DNA of 64,000 bases from Colwellia sp. 20A7 (GCF_009832865.1 NZ_CP047130.1:1302001-1366000), one strand, 5' to 3'; counted from the first letter of the stretch, positions 27,441 to 37,651 are shown. Notes: generated by a model not told the origin, from the letters alone. A program made the numbers and translations.

Positions 27441-30400
27441 CTAGATAACCGCTTTATTTGGTTGTTCTAATGGTGAATGGTTTGATGATTGTTGTTGATT
27501 TTTATTGTCAAAAACTAATAAGTAAACAATAGGAACAACCAATAAAGTAAATATTGTGGATGAAATAATGCCAAAAATAATAGCAATGGCTAAGCCACTA
27601 AATACAGGGTCTAATGTTATAATTAAATTGCCTAATAACGTTGTACCTGCTGTTAATAATACTGGACGCATACGTACTGAACCTGCTTGAATTAAAGCTT
27701 CTTTAATTGGTTCGCCTCTATCTCGTGCTTGAGTGATAAATTCAATTAGAATTAAAGAGTTACGTACAACAATACCGGCTAATGCTATCATGCCTATCAT
27801 AGCGGTTGCGGTAAATAATACCGAGTCAGGTGCATTAGCTATGGTGCGTTCACCAAATTGGTTTAGCATAAAAAAGCCTGGCATTATGCCAATAACCGTT
27901 AATGGAATAGCCGACATGATAATGCCTGATAATGCTGCTGAGCCTGTTTGTATTCTTAACACAATAAATATAGCGGTTAACGCAAAAGCAAAAGCAATAC
28001 CCATATCGCGAAATACTCTAATGGTTATACGCCATTCACCTTCACCGCTCCAAGATAAATTTATATTGTCAGGCAAATACCAAGCGTTACCACTACCACT
28101 GTTTAAGAAAGTACGACTCTGCCAATCGTTTGATTGAGCTAGAGCAGGGGAGTTATCCTCTATATTGCCCTTGATATTACGATAATGTAGATCACTACTA
28201 ATGTCGGCAATCACTGCTGCTGGGGTTCTACCTGAAATATCAGCGGTGACATAAACCACAGGTTTTAAATCTTTATGCAATATTACTTTGTCACTGATAC
28301 CTTGCTCAAATTGACCTAATTCACCAAGTGATACCAATGATTGTGGTGCGATATCAATTCCTTGAGGTGTGGTTTGTTGTACTGTGCCTGCTTGTCCTTT
28401 AATGGTTAGACGATAAAGATCGGCAAGTGTTTCTCTTTGCTCAATAGGAAGCTTAATATTAATGGCCAATGGGGTTGCTTCTTCGTTAACATGTAAGTGA
28501 CCCGCCACAGTACCACTATTAGCAACAGCGATAGCTTGGTTAATATTTTGTGTTGAAATACCAGATAACGCTGCTTTGGTTTTATCAGTAATAAAGCGTA
28601 ACCTTGGTTGGTCATCAGCCACCGTAGAGTCTACTTCGACCACATGAGGCTCTTGCTTTAAGCGTTCTGCAACTATGCTTGCTGCTTGTTGTAATTCACT
28701 GTATTGCGTTAATTCGTCACCATATAACTCAGCAACTAATGTACTTAATACCGGAGGGCCAGGGGGAACTTCGACTACTTTTATTTGAATATCATTGTCT
28801 TTAAAAAGAGAGGTGTTAATCGATTTTAAATGTTCTCTTAATCTTAAAACAATCGCGTGAGATTGATGTTCGCGTTCTGTTTTATCAAGTAATATTATTC
28901 GTAAATCAGCCATGTAAGGTGTTTGACGTTGATAATATTGTCGAACCATCCCATTAAAGTCGATAGGCGAAGATGTGCCAACGTATGCGGCAATAGCTTT
29001 TATTTCTGATAATTGCTGTACTTTATTTGAAACTACTTTTGCCATTGCTGCTGTTTGCTCTAATGTAGCGCTTTCTGGCATATCAATAATAATTTGTACT
29101 TCATTTTTATTATCAAAGGGGAGTAGTTTAAGTGGTACTAACCGCATTACCGGAAGCATGGCGGCAACAATAAACAGTGCCAATACTAGCCATAAAACTA
29201 ATTTACCTTTTTTCCTGTTATCTAATAAAGGCGTTAGTATACGACGATAAAATTGATCAAAGCCTTGATTACCTTTATCGGCGATCGCTAAATCGGTCGT
29301 TGTTTTTGGTTTGATAAATTTAGAGGCTAACCAAGGTGTCACTAAAAAAGCGACTAAGGTAGAGCTAATAACGCTTAACGGTACATTAAACGCCATCGGT
29401 GCCATGTAAGGACCCATCATGCCAGTGATAAAAGCGAGTGGTACAAAGGCTAGTACTATCGTTAATGTCGACATTAATAAAGGCACGCGAATTTCGTTTA
29501 TTGCACCGACAATTTTGTCTTGCAAAGAACCACTTTTCTCTTTTAAGTAACGTTCAATATTATCAACACCCGTAATAGGATCATCAACGAGTAAACCTAA
29601 TGAAAGAATTAAAGCGAAGAGTGTCACGCGATTAATCGTGTAACCAAAGAGTAAATCTAGCGATAAGGTTATGCCATAACAAATAGGTACTGCTAAACCT
29701 ACGACAACAGCCGAACGCCAACCTAAAAAAACAGCAATAAAAACGACAACGGTAAATACGGCAAACGCTAAACTTGTAGTGAGGTTGTTTACTTTTTCGT
29801 TAGCAGTTTCACCATAATCACGTAAAGTTTGTACATGAACATTTGCTGGAAATATCGTTTTTTGTAGCTCATTAATTTTATCATGCACTGCTTGTGCTAC
29901 TTTTACAGCATTACTACCACGCTGTTTGGCAACACTGATAGTCACAAGAGGGTGATCACCATTATTAGGAAATTTTATTGCTTCTGATGAACGGTTCTTA
30001 GGAGAATAGTGCTCTTGTTGATATTCGTTAGCGAAGTCAATCCAAGTGTAATTATTTTGCTCGCTAGGTCCATCGATAATAGTCGCGATATCTTTAAGTA
30101 GCACCACACTGCCATCAATAACATTAATAGGCGTTTGTTTTAACGTTTCTATGTCTCTAAAAACATCACCACTTTCAAGACGAAAAGATTGGTTCTCTAA
30201 AGTAATATTGCCATGATGCTGTAAAGCATTTGAAGCGTGAATCGCATTCAATACTTCGTTCATCGCTATTTTTCTGGCAGTCATTTGCTCAGGATTTAAA
30301 TTGACTTGAATCTCTCTTGAGCGCCCGCCAACAATATTCACTTCACTTGTGCTTTCTATCGCTTGTAAGAAAGTACTAACTTCTTCAGCCAACCGACGTA

Positions 30401-30887
30401 AACTGTAGTCGTCTACTGTTTCACTATCACTACTCCATAAACCAAGCATAACAATAGGCACATCATCTACTTCTATGGGCTTCACACGCCAATTACTGAC
30501 AATAGAGGGAATCTTATCTGTGTTTGAGTGAAGTTTGTTGTAGGTATTAAGTAATGCTTTCTCACGATTCTCACCAACATGAAATCGTAAAGTAACTATA
30601 GTTTGGCTATTATTGGTCACTGAATAAACATGTTCAACCCCAGATACTTGTGCTAATAATTTTTCTAGGGGTGTTGTGACTAGTCGTTCTACTTGCTGAA
30701 CATTGACCCCTGGGGCACTAACTATAATATCTATCATGGGTACCACAATTTGTGGCTCTTCTTCGCGTGGCGTATAGTTCAATGCCATTATGCCGGCGAT
30801 TATAGATAGCATTAGCAAGATAAAAGGTACTTTGCTGTTTAATGTTTTTCTTAGCAATGTCGATGTAAAGTTGCTTGGTATTTGCAT
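27441..30887 (-). CDS. RND efflux transporter (AcrB superfamily)
   Basis: 1148 residues with the usual 12-helix architecture and two large periplasmic loops. The N-terminal pattern TPREEEPQIVVPMIDI and the TM4 relay Asp pair in LGLLVDDPITGVDNI are visible. It expels substrates with the proton gradient. It starts 40 bp downstream of the ArsR-family gene and is followed by the adaptor. Substrate cannot be read from sequence; the regulator's likely sulfur sensing hints at a reactive sulfur or related toxic compound (inference). Confidence 0.92.
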   Translation of the reverse strand: MQIPSNFTSTLLRKTLNSKVPFILLMLSIIAGIMALNYTPREEEPQIVVPMIDIIVSAPGVNVQQVERLVTTPLEKLLAQVSGVEHVYSVTNNSQTIVTLRFHVGENREKALLNTYNKLHSNTDKIPSIVSNWRVKPIEVDDVPIVMLGLWSSDSETVDDYSLRRLAEEVSTFLQAIESTSEVNIVGGRSREIQVNLNPEQMTARKIAMNEVLNAIHASNALQHHGNITLENQSFRLESGDVFRDIETLKQTPINVIDGSVVLLKDIATIIDGPSEQNNYTWIDFANEYQQEHYSPKNRSSEAIKFPNNGDHPLVTISVAKQRGSNAVKVAQAVHDKINELQKTIFPANVHVQTLRDYGETANEKVNNLTTSLAFAVFTVVVFIAVFLGWRSAVVVGLAVPICYGITLSLDLLFGYTINRVTLFALILSLGLLVDDPITGVDNIERYLKEKSGSLQDKIVGAINEIRVPLLMSTLTIVLAFVPLAFITGMMGPYMAPMAFNVPLSVISSTLVAFLVTPWLASKFIKPKTTTDLAIADKGNQGFDQFYRRILTPLLDNRKKGKLVLWLVLALFIVAAMLPVMRLVPLKLLPFDNKNEVQIIIDMPESATLEQTAAMAKVVSNKVQQLSEIKAIAAYVGTSSPIDFNGMVRQYYQRQTPYMADLRIILLDKTEREHQSHAIVLRLREHLKSINTSLFKDNDIQIKVVEVPPGPPVLSTLVAELYGDELTQYSELQQAASIVAERLKQEPHVVEVDSTVADDQPRLRFITDKTKAALSGISTQNINQAIAVANSGTVAGHLHVNEEATPLAINIKLPIEQRETLADLYRLTIKGQAGTVQQTTPQGIDIAPQSLVSLGELGQFEQGISDKVILHKDLKPVVYVTADISGRTPAAVIADISSDLHYRNIKGNIEDNSPALAQSNDWQSRTFLNSGSGNAWYLPDNINLSWSGEGEWRITIRVFRDMGIAFAFALTAIFIVLRIQTGSAALSGIIMSAIPLTVIGIMPGFFMLNQFGERTIANAPDSVLFTATAMIGMIALAGIVVRNSLILIEFITQARDRGEPIKEALIQAGSVRMRPVLLTAGTTLLGNLIITLDPVFSGLAIAIIFGIISSTIFTLLVVPIVYLLVFDNKNQQQSSNHSPLEQPNKAVI

Positions 30888-30927
30888 GTTCAGTTAACTT
30901 TCCTTAGATAGGAGCAATGACGATAAC

Positions 30928-31251
30928 TTAGATATCTTCACAAAATTGTTTTTGTAAAACTTCTAATAAATACGATATTTTTTGATTGGCAATTCGGTAA
31001 TAAATTGTTTGAGATTCGCGTCTAGTTGCTACTATTTCGCTTTCTCTTAATTTTGCTAAGTGCTGTGATAGCGCTGACTGTGATAAATCTATCTGTTCAT
31101 TCAAGTCTCCAACGGTCAGCTCGCCGCCAGCTAAACAACATAACACCATTAATCGATAAGGGTTCGAAAGTTGCTTAAGTATCGTTGAAACGTGTTGCGC
31201 ACTTTCGAGCAATTTTGTTTGATCTGCTTTCATAATATGTACAAATTTCAT
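30928..31251 (-). CDS. ArsR-family repressor, YgaV/BigR-like (sulfide-responsive type)
   Basis: 107 residues with a winged helix: LKQLSNPYRLMVLCCL, then QSALSQHLAKLRESEIV (recognition helix) and the wing RRESQTIYY. Two Cys positions, in LCCL and near the C-terminus in KQFCED, coincide with those used by YgaV/BigR/SqrR repressors to sense persulfides by disulfide or polysulfide formation. It is divergent from a YgaP-type membrane protein and a rhodanese gene, the same partners as in other species. It probably represses both directions, including the RND pump. A later ATG at 31233 is an alternative start. Confidence 0.82.
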   Translation of the reverse strand: MKFVHIMKADQTKLLESAQHVSTILKQLSNPYRLMVLCCLAGGELTVGDLNEQIDLSQSALSQHLAKLRESEIVATRRESQTIYYRIANQKISYLLEVLQKQFCEDI

Positions 31252-31285
31252 CCGTTGATTTTATTTTAGTCTACTATTGTACTTT

Positions 31286-31345
31286 AATTTAGTAAAGGCT
31301 AATATACAATATATAAGATAAACTTAATTTAGCACAAACTAATTT
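31286..31345. promoter_or_regulatory. Two repeated operator-like sites between ArsR gene and YgaP-like gene
   Basis: AATTTAG-TAAAGG-CTAATAT (31286-31305) and AATTTAG-CACAAA-CTAATTT (31326-31345) share the same 20-bp dyad pattern and start exactly 40 bp apart, about four helical turns. This is the layout expected for co-operative binding of a dimeric repressor such as the adjacent ArsR protein. Confidence 0.55.
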
Positions 31346-31418
31346 AACGTTATCTTATGTTAATAAAGTATATTTGTTAAAAAGTGATAACCGGTATAGA
31401 GATTACAAGGAGAATATC

Positions 31419-31625
31419 ATGACAGTGAATGATGTATTTCGTTTGATCGTAGGCGTAATGATTCTAGTTTCATTATTGCTCACACAATACCACTCCTCAA
31501 ATTGGGTATGGTTTACCACGTTTATTGGTTTTAATTTATTACAATCCGCATTCAGTAAATGGTGCTTAATGATGATTGTTTTAAAAAAGATAGGTTTGAA
31601 AGACAGTTATACTGAGTGTAGATAA
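31419..31625 (+). CDS. DUF2892/YgaP-like membrane protein
   Basis: 68 residues from the ATG at 31419, supported by AAGGAG 6 bp upstream; the ORF opens at 31374 but without an RBS. Two hydrophobic helices and the pattern FSKWCLMMIVLKKIGL match the C-terminal membrane part of YgaP. In E. coli this part is fused to a rhodanese domain; here the rhodanese is a separate gene 36 bp downstream, so the fusion is split or ancestral. Confidence 0.8.
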   Translation: MTVNDVFRLIVGVMILVSLLLTQYHSSNWVWFTTFIGFNLLQSAFSKWCLMMIVLKKIGLKDSYTECR

Positions 31626-31661
31626 CCATAAAGAGAATGAAAATTTAATTGAGGATTAAAT

Positions 31662-32006
31662 ATGTTAAAAACAATTCCTGAAGTGATTGCTCACGCAAGG
31701 CAATCACTGAATACAATTACTGCAGCCGATGCAGCAATAAAATGTAAGCTTGAAAATGGTATTATTATTGATGTGAGAGAACCGGCCGAGTTCGCTGAAA
31801 GAGCAGGAGATAATACTATTAATATTCCTCGTGGATTATTAGAGATGAAAATGTTGCAAATGTACCCAGATGAAAATTTAGCTATTTTTATTCACTGTGC
31901 TACCGGTGCTAGAGCCACATTTGCTGCAGAGCAATTGACTCGTGTAGGTTATAAAAATGTTTGGGTTGTTACTTGTATGCTTGATGATATTTGCTGCGTA
32001 TTTTAA
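31662..32006 (+). CDS. Rhodanese-domain protein
   Basis: 114 residues, single rhodanese domain. The IIDVREPAEFAE pattern and the active-site Cys in HCATGARAT (about residue 86) are intact. It transfers sulfane sulfur and forms persulfide on Cys. Likely co-transcribed with the preceding YgaP-type membrane protein and controlled by the divergent YgaV-like repressor. The following 168 bp show no gene before an IS982 copy. Confidence 0.88.
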   Translation: MLKTIPEVIAHARQSLNTITAADAAIKCKLENGIIIDVREPAEFAERAGDNTINIPRGLLEMKMLQMYPDENLAIFIHCATGARATFAAEQLTRVGYKNVWVVTCMLDDICCVF

Positions 32007-32174
32007 CCATTGAATGTTAAACAGTGCAGCAAAATGGTTGCTAACAATTAAGCGTAATAATTGCCTGGATAAGGCTTTTAGTTGCAAAGGCTTTTAATTA
32101 CAAAAGATGAGTTACAAAAGATTAGTTGCAAATAATGAGTTACGAAACAGTCTACTAATATTTAATGTTACGTA

Positions 32175-33185
32175 ACCTGAGATCTGGATAAGGTGCGGCA
32201 TTTTAAGCACTCATAATGGACTGTTCCCTATCCGATAACTTAATACACGGCTTTTGTCTTTTTAAACAATAAGCAACTATTCCTGAAATTACATTAAGCA
32301 TAAAACCTGTTTCACTACGATGGCGGCTGTGCTCTATTTGAGATATGTTTTTAAGTTGATCATTCACTGTCTCTATTATGTATCTCTTTGATAGTATTGC
32401 CCGATCAAAGGCTGATATTACTTTAGCTTTCATATTTTTTCGCACGGTCGTCACTAAGTCAATATCTGATTCCTTTAATGTCTGGCTCAAGTTTTTTCCA
32501 ATGTATCCCTTATCTGCATATAGCTTACCAGTAAGATTTTTACATAAGTCAGGTATTGGAGTTCGGTCATTTGTATTGCCCGGCGTAATATTCAAAGCAA
32601 GGATTTCACCTTTATGATTAATCAATAGATGAAGCTTAAAGCCGAAAAACCAGCCCATTGTTCCTTTTCCTCGCTTAGCCGTATCTGCAAATACACGGTT
32701 ACGTGGAATACGGATATTGTGACATACCTTTAGGCTTGTAGAATCTACAAATGCAATTCCTGTTGGCTCACCTTTCACCGTTTGAAAGTAAGCACACATT
32801 GGTACAATAAGATCTGACATTGTATTGATGAAACGAGTGTAGCTGAGCAGCTCTGGGAAATCATCAGTCCAGTATCGTTGGACTAAACCAATATAGAAGT
32901 TTTTGAAATCTCTATGATTTGACTGATGAAATGCAATCATAATGCTCATTCGCTCGCTGGTAGACATTTTCGAACTACGTCTACGCTTGCGAGTACCGTC
33001 TGATAGCAATTGTGCTTCCCATTTAGGTGAAAATTGATGACAAAAATCATCGACATCACAAAATATTTCCACTAAATTATCCATCTGCCCACCTTATTTG
33101 CTTTCAAATCGTTTCTTGGTCGAAAGATCTGATCGCTAGGTGGGTATTTAGTTCAATTTTTTATCTTCTTATCCAGAATTGAGGT
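32175..33185 (-). mobile_element. IS982-family insertion sequence, copy 1 (1011 bp)
   Basis: The ends ACCTGAGATCTGGATAAG and the complement of CTTATCCAGAATTGAGGT form imperfect inverted repeats of about 18 bp. Flanks carry TACGTA on both sides, a plausible target duplication. One intact transposase gene. A second copy differing by very few bases lies at 37761-38771. Confidence 0.92.
32203..33084 (-). CDS. IS982 transposase
   Basis: 293 residues, intact. The DDE residues appear as FVDST, LYADKGYIG and IIETVNDQLK, the IS982 pattern, after an N-terminal region with a cluster of basic residues (GTRKRRRSSKMS). It fills almost the whole element. The second copy in this window encodes the same protein except for one residue (Ile/Met near residue 236). 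Confidence 0.95.
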   Translation of the reverse strand: MDNLVEIFCDVDDFCHQFSPKWEAQLLSDGTRKRRRSSKMSTSERMSIMIAFHQSNHRDFKNFYIGLVQRYWTDDFPELLSYTRFINTMSDLIVPMCAYFQTVKGEPTGIAFVDSTSLKVCHNIRIPRNRVFADTAKRGKGTMGWFFGFKLHLLINHKGEILALNITPGNTNDRTPIPDLCKNLTGKLYADKGYIGKNLSQTLKESDIDLVTTVRKNMKAKVISAFDRAILSKRYIIETVNDQLKNISQIEHSRHRSETGFMLNVISGIVAYCLKRQKPCIKLSDREQSIMSA

Positions 33186-33247
33186 TACGTAACTTATTAC
33201 TTTATTGTTCTTCATTTTTATAGCTATATTTACGTGGTAATTTATAG

Positions 33248-34522
33248 TTATACCCAACTAGGCACAGAGTCTGCGTTTATGATCTCATCATAACTAGGTC
33301 GTGCTCTGACAACTGCAAAGTCAGATCCTTTTACCATTATCTCGGGCGCTAACATCCGTGTATTATAAGTGGATGCCATTACCGCTCCATAAGCTCCACA
33401 GCTCATAATAGCAATTAAGTCACCTGATTTTGATTCATGCACTTGGCGAGCTTTGGCAAATGTATCTCCAGTTTCGCAAACTGGGCCAACCACATCATAC
33501 GTTTTAAGGTCAGTTTGGCTTTGATCAACCGCTACAATTTCATGATGAGCTTCATACATACTTGGGCGGATCATGTCATTCATGCCTGCATCTAAAATAA
33601 GAAATTGGCGTTCTTCACCTGTTTTAACATAAACAACGCTAGAAACTAAAATACCGGCATTACCGAGTAAAGAGCGTCCCGGTTCAATTATTATTTTACA
33701 ATTCAAATGACCTAGCTGCTTTTTGGCTATTGAAGCATATGCTTGCTTACTGGGAATAACTTCATCGTTGTAGGTAATACCTAAACCACCACCAATATCA
33801 ACAACGCTAATGTTATGACCATCGCTTCTTAAATCAATAATTAATTGGGCAATGCGCTTGTAAGCTTCTTCAAAAGGAGCAAGTTGGGTAAGTTGTGAAC
33901 CAATATGAACATCAACCCCTTGTACCTTTATATTAGGAAGCGAAGCTGCTCTATTGTAAGCAATGCGAGCTTTACTAATAGGAACCCCAAATTTATTCTC
34001 AGCTTTACCGGTAGAAATTTTAGCGTGCGTATTCGCACAAACATCCGGGTTTATACGAAAGGCAATAGCGGCTTCTTTATTTAAACGAGTCGCTACTTGA
34101 CTAATAAGCTCTAGCTCTGGCTCAGACTCAACGTTAAATTGAAAAATCCCTTCGTTTAATGCGTATTCTATTTCCGGCTCAACTTTTGCTACACCTGAGT
34201 AGACAATTTTATTTGCTGGAATGCCTGCAGCACGTGCACGGCGTATTTCACCTATTGAGACAACATCGGCACCTGAGCCTAATTTTGCTAAGGTTGATAA
34301 GACTGCCTGATTTCCATTCGCTTTAACTGCGTAACAAATAAGTGTGTCTTGATCAGGCAATACCGTAGAGAATGCTTGTTGGTAATCTTTATAATTTTCG
34401 CTAATCGCGGTATTTGAATAACAGTAAAAAGGCGTGCCTACTTGCTTTGCTATATCGCTAAGTGGAATATTTTCTACTAGCATTTTTCCATTAACGTGCG
34501 AGAAGTGTTTTTGTGTAGTCAT
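33248..34522 (-). CDS. lysA: Diaminopimelate decarboxylase
   Basis: 424 residues. PLP lysine in CYAVKANGN (about residue 64), HIGSQ, the GGGLGI phosphate loop, EPGRSL and the active-site CETGD (about 345) are all present. It makes L-lysine from meso-diaminopimelate, the last step of the pathway, in the cytoplasm. It lies alone between an IS982 copy and ruvX. A plant-type dapA for an earlier step lies 28 kb away. Confidence 0.95.
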   Translation of the reverse strand: MTTQKHFSHVNGKMLVENIPLSDIAKQVGTPFYCYSNTAISENYKDYQQAFSTVLPDQDTLICYAVKANGNQAVLSTLAKLGSGADVVSIGEIRRARAAGIPANKIVYSGVAKVEPEIEYALNEGIFQFNVESEPELELISQVATRLNKEAAIAFRINPDVCANTHAKISTGKAENKFGVPISKARIAYNRAASLPNIKVQGVDVHIGSQLTQLAPFEEAYKRIAQLIIDLRSDGHNISVVDIGGGLGITYNDEVIPSKQAYASIAKKQLGHLNCKIIIEPGRSLLGNAGILVSSVVYVKTGEERQFLILDAGMNDMIRPSMYEAHHEIVAVDQSQTDLKTYDVVGPVCETGDTFAKARQVHESKSGDLIAIMSCGAYGAVMASTYNTRMLAPEIMVKGSDFAVVRARPSYDEIINADSVPSWV

Positions 34523-34683
34523 TTGATTACCATCAGTATAGTTTTTTAGTAAGGTTTGCCAGCAATGTATTTCAACAAAGTCTTTATACGAATATGTCAG
34601 TAAAGCTGCGGAAAATTTATTTTATCTTGATGTTTATTCAAGTCGCTAACTGTTAAGTAAACTAGTGAGTTATTGAATAGCTA

Positions 34684-35130
34684 TTATTGATAGCTTTGCT
34701 CGAAGAAGCTTTCAATAATAAGCCTTGCCGATTCTGCATCGATATTATCTTTTTTCAAATTTTTAAAGCCACCACGGGCAAATAATTGTTCTTTTGCATC
34801 AGCTGTCGTCAGTCTTTCATCTTGAAATTCAACTTTTAAGCCAAAGCGTCCGGCGAGTCGATTACCAAATTTTCGAGCATCTTTCGTTAATTGTTGTTCA
34901 CTACCATCCATATTAAGGGGTAAACCAACAACAACTAAGTCTGGTTGCCACTCTGTTAAAAATACTGATAAGGAATCCCAATGAGGAATTCCATCAGTCG
35001 CCTTAACCGACCCTAATGGTGAAGCAGAGCCAGTGATTTCTTGACCGACAGCAACACCAATATATTTTTTACCGAAATCAAAACCAATAATGGTACGTTG
35101 ACCTATTTCTTTTGTTATTTTTTTAGTCAT
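34684..35130 (-). CDS. ruvX: RuvX/YqgF, Holliday-junction resolvase-like rRNA processing nuclease
   Basis: 148 residues, RNase H fold: [14 protein letters not shown] at the N-terminus with the first catalytic Asp, [12 protein letters not shown] and DERLTT carrying further acidic residues. Known as YqgF, involved in pre-16S rRNA 5' processing. Shares one base with the stop region of algH, in the conserved gshB-algH-ruvX order. Confidence 0.92.
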   Translation of the reverse strand: MTKKITKEIGQRTIIGFDFGKKYIGVAVGQEITGSASPLGSVKATDGIPHWDSLSVFLTEWQPDLVVVGLPLNMDGSEQQLTKDARKFGNRLAGRFGLKVEFQDERLTTADAKEQLFARGGFKNLKKDNIDAESARLIIESFFEQSYQ

Positions 35131-35792
35131 TATGCATGACCAATTTCAGAAGATAGATGCGCAATATCTATTCCAAGTTTCTGTGTCGCTTTTTTCCAAC
35201 GTAGTTCAATTGGCGTATTAAATAAAATATCACTGTCAGCATCAATCGTCAGCCAAGAGTTACTTTTTAATTCAGACTCAAGTTGACCTGGACCCCAACC
35301 GGCATAGCCTAGAGTTACCATAAATTGCTCAGGTGCTTTATCTGTACCTAATGCCATTAAAATATCTTTTGAGGTGGTGATCATTATGTCTTCACTTAAT
35401 GCTAAAGAGCTTTTCCAACCAGGTTGTGTTTGATGTAAAACAAAGCCACGGTTCTGAGACATAGGGCCGCCAGAAAGTACCGGTTGCTCTAAACTGATAT
35501 CTATTATTATATCTTCAGCATCAGCATCTGTTTCAGACAAAGATGTTTGCTCAGGTAGTTGTTCTAGTGCGTCATCAGTGGCTTGGTTAGCAATACTTTT
35601 ATTGCTTTCTTCTCGATCACTTTCTTCAATTTGTTTTAATAAATCATGCAAGGTAATATTGACCGGCATATTGATAATTAAGCCCATAGCACCTTCGTCA
35701 TTATGTTCACAAATGTAAGTTACGGTTTTATTAAAATAGTCATTGGCTAATGATGGCATAGCAATTAAAAATTGATTCTCTAAGCTTTTCAT
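35130..35792 (-). CDS. algH: AlgH/YqgE family protein with acidic insertion
   Basis: 220 residues against about 187 usual. The core is typical: [19 protein letters not shown] at the N-terminus and [15 protein letters not shown] later, then [14 protein letters not shown]. An insertion of some 35 residues rich in Glu, Asp and Ser follows LLKQIEE (about 55-100). Function of the family is unsettled (AlgH was linked to alginate regulation). Its C-terminal end touches ruvX. Confidence 0.9.
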   Translation of the reverse strand: MKSLENQFLIAMPSLANDYFNKTVTYICEHNDEGAMGLIINMPVNITLHDLLKQIEESDREESNKSIANQATDDALEQLPEQTSLSETDADAEDIIIDISLEQPVLSGGPMSQNRGFVLHQTQPGWKSSLALSEDIMITTSKDILMALGTDKAPEQFMVTLGYAGWGPGQLESELKSNSWLTIDADSDILFNTPIELRWKKATQKLGIDIAHLSSEIGHA

Positions 35793-35885
35793 CTATTTAC
35801 CTTTTATAGATTGTTTTAAACGAAAGTTTGCACTACATATGTTAAATAATACTTTATCTACATTCATGTTAGTAAAGTATTCGCA

Positions 35886-36857
35886 TTATTTTTTACGGAT
35901 GTTCTCTTCAATAGCGTCCATTAGCTTACCACTAATATTGATAGGGTAGGCCGCTTCTATTTCACGTATACATGTTGGGCTAGTAACATTAATTTCAGTA
36001 ACCTTATCACCGATAACGTCTAGGCCAACAAAGAATAAACCACGTTTTTTAAGCGCTGGCGCAATAGTGTCTGCAATTAGTTTATCGCTAGGACTTAAAG
36101 GTCGTGCAACACCACGGCCGCCGGCGGCTAAATTACCGCGAGTTTCACCTTGTGCAGGAATACGAGCCAAGCAATAAGGCATTGGTTCACCGTTAACAAT
36201 AAGAATACGTTTATCACCATCAACAATCTCAGGCATATATTCTTGTACCATTGCGTACTGTTGCCCATGGTTAGTTAAGGTTTCTATAATTACACCAATA
36301 TTGGCATCATCTTCTTTTATACGAAAAATAGAAGATCCACCCATGCCGTCTAGTGGTTTAATAATAATGTCTTTTAATTCTTGATGAAAAGCGCGAATTT
36401 GAACATCATTTCTGGTAACCAAAGTGCGCGGAGTTAGATCTGCAAACCAAGCAGTAAATAATTTTTCATTACAGTCGCGTAAACTTTGTGGTTTATTGAC
36501 TATCAGTGTGCCTTCTACTTCAGCACGCTCAAGTATATAAGTAGCATAAATAAACTCGGTATCAAAAGGAGGATCTTTTCTCATCAAAATAGCGTCAAGA
36601 TCGCTTAATGGAACATCTTGTTGGTCGCTTAGTTCATACCAATGATTAGCGTCATCAAATACTTTGATTTTCTGAGTATTTGCGCGAGCTTGACCTCGAT
36701 CTAGATATAAATCTTTCATTTCCATGTAGTAAATTTCATAGCCACGCTTTTGTGCTTCTAGCATCATCGCCATAGAAGAGTCTTTAGCTACTTTAACTTC
36801 ACTGATAGGATCCATTACGATACCGAGCTTTATGGTTTTAGGTTGTGCTATTGTCAT
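35886..36857 (-). CDS. gshB: Glutathione synthetase
   Basis: 323 residues, ATP-grasp. KLGIVMDPI at the N-terminus, IIKPLDGMGGSSIFR in the ATP site, VNGEPMPYCLARIP and ARPLSPSDK, and C-terminal EINVTSPTCIREIE are family blocks. It joins glycine to gamma-Glu-Cys. Conserved neighbours are rsmE upstream and algH downstream, all on the minus strand. Confidence 0.95.
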   Translation of the reverse strand: MTIAQPKTIKLGIVMDPISEVKVAKDSSMAMMLEAQKRGYEIYYMEMKDLYLDRGQARANTQKIKVFDDANHWYELSDQQDVPLSDLDAILMRKDPPFDTEFIYATYILERAEVEGTLIVNKPQSLRDCNEKLFTAWFADLTPRTLVTRNDVQIRAFHQELKDIIIKPLDGMGGSSIFRIKEDDANIGVIIETLTNHGQQYAMVQEYMPEIVDGDKRILIVNGEPMPYCLARIPAQGETRGNLAAGGRGVARPLSPSDKLIADTIAPALKKRGLFFVGLDVIGDKVTEINVTSPTCIREIEAAYPINISGKLMDAIEENIRKK

Positions 36858-36904
36858 TTTATATCCTATCTTTATATTATTTAGTTAAGTAACTTGGTAA
36901 TGAT

Positions 36905-37651
36905 TTATGCTAAATCACCAAAACGACATTGTAATGCCGTTATTGCGGTAAGTGCCGCAGTTTCTGTTCTTAAAACTCTAGGACCAAGTAATATGTCTTG
37001 AAAATCAGCTTCATTTGCTTTGCTAATTTCATCATCACTTAATCCACCTTCTGGACCTATTAGTAACCTAACCTGAAGCGCACTTTCTGTGCTATCAACG
37101 GGTAATGTCATAATAGAATGTTTAGCCTTAGGGTGTAAGTTTAATTTAAGCGAGTTGGTTTCTTGTGCTAACCAGTCTTCTAAATACATAGGCTCTGCAA
37201 CTTCTGGCACTATGCAGCGACCACTTTGCTCACAAGCGCTAATGACTATTTTTTGCCATTGGTCATGTTTTTTTGCTAAACGTTCACCTGATAACTTTAC
37301 ACCGCAACGCTCAGTAAACAATGGTGTTATTTTATTAACACCAAGTTCTACAGACTTTTGTAACGTGTAGTCCATACGATCACCACGAGAAATACCTTGC
37401 CCTAAATGTATATTTACAGGAGATTCATTTGCTATTACTTCCTGTTTGATAATTTCAGCACTCGCTTCTTTCTTTTTTACATCGACTAATTTAGCTGTAT
37501 ATTGCACAGGCTCTTTACCATTAAACAGGGCAACAGTATCGCCTTCTGATAAACGTAACACTCTGACAATATGACCGAAGGCATCATCAGATAATTTCAC
37601 TGTGTCATTTAAAGTTAGCTCACTATCTTGGTAAATACGTGTTTTAGGCAT
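36905..37651 (-). CDS. rsmE: 16S rRNA m3U1498 methyltransferase
   Basis: 248 residues with the SPOUT-fold knot: IGPEGGLSDDEI and LGPRVLRTETAALTA near the C-terminus, and an N-terminal PUA-like part (DAFGHIVRVLRL). Methylates U1498 of 16S rRNA. First gene of the minus-strand rsmE-gshB-algH-ruvX run. An IS982 copy lies 110 bp upstream, between it and metK. Confidence 0.95.
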   Translation of the reverse strand: MPKTRIYQDSELTLNDTVKLSDDAFGHIVRVLRLSEGDTVALFNGKEPVQYTAKLVDVKKKEASAEIIKQEVIANESPVNIHLGQGISRGDRMDYTLQKSVELGVNKITPLFTERCGVKLSGERLAKKHDQWQKIVISACEQSGRCIVPEVAEPMYLEDWLAQETNSLKLNLHPKAKHSIMTLPVDSTESALQVRLLIGPEGGLSDDEISKANEADFQDILLGPRVLRTETAALTAITALQCRFGDLA

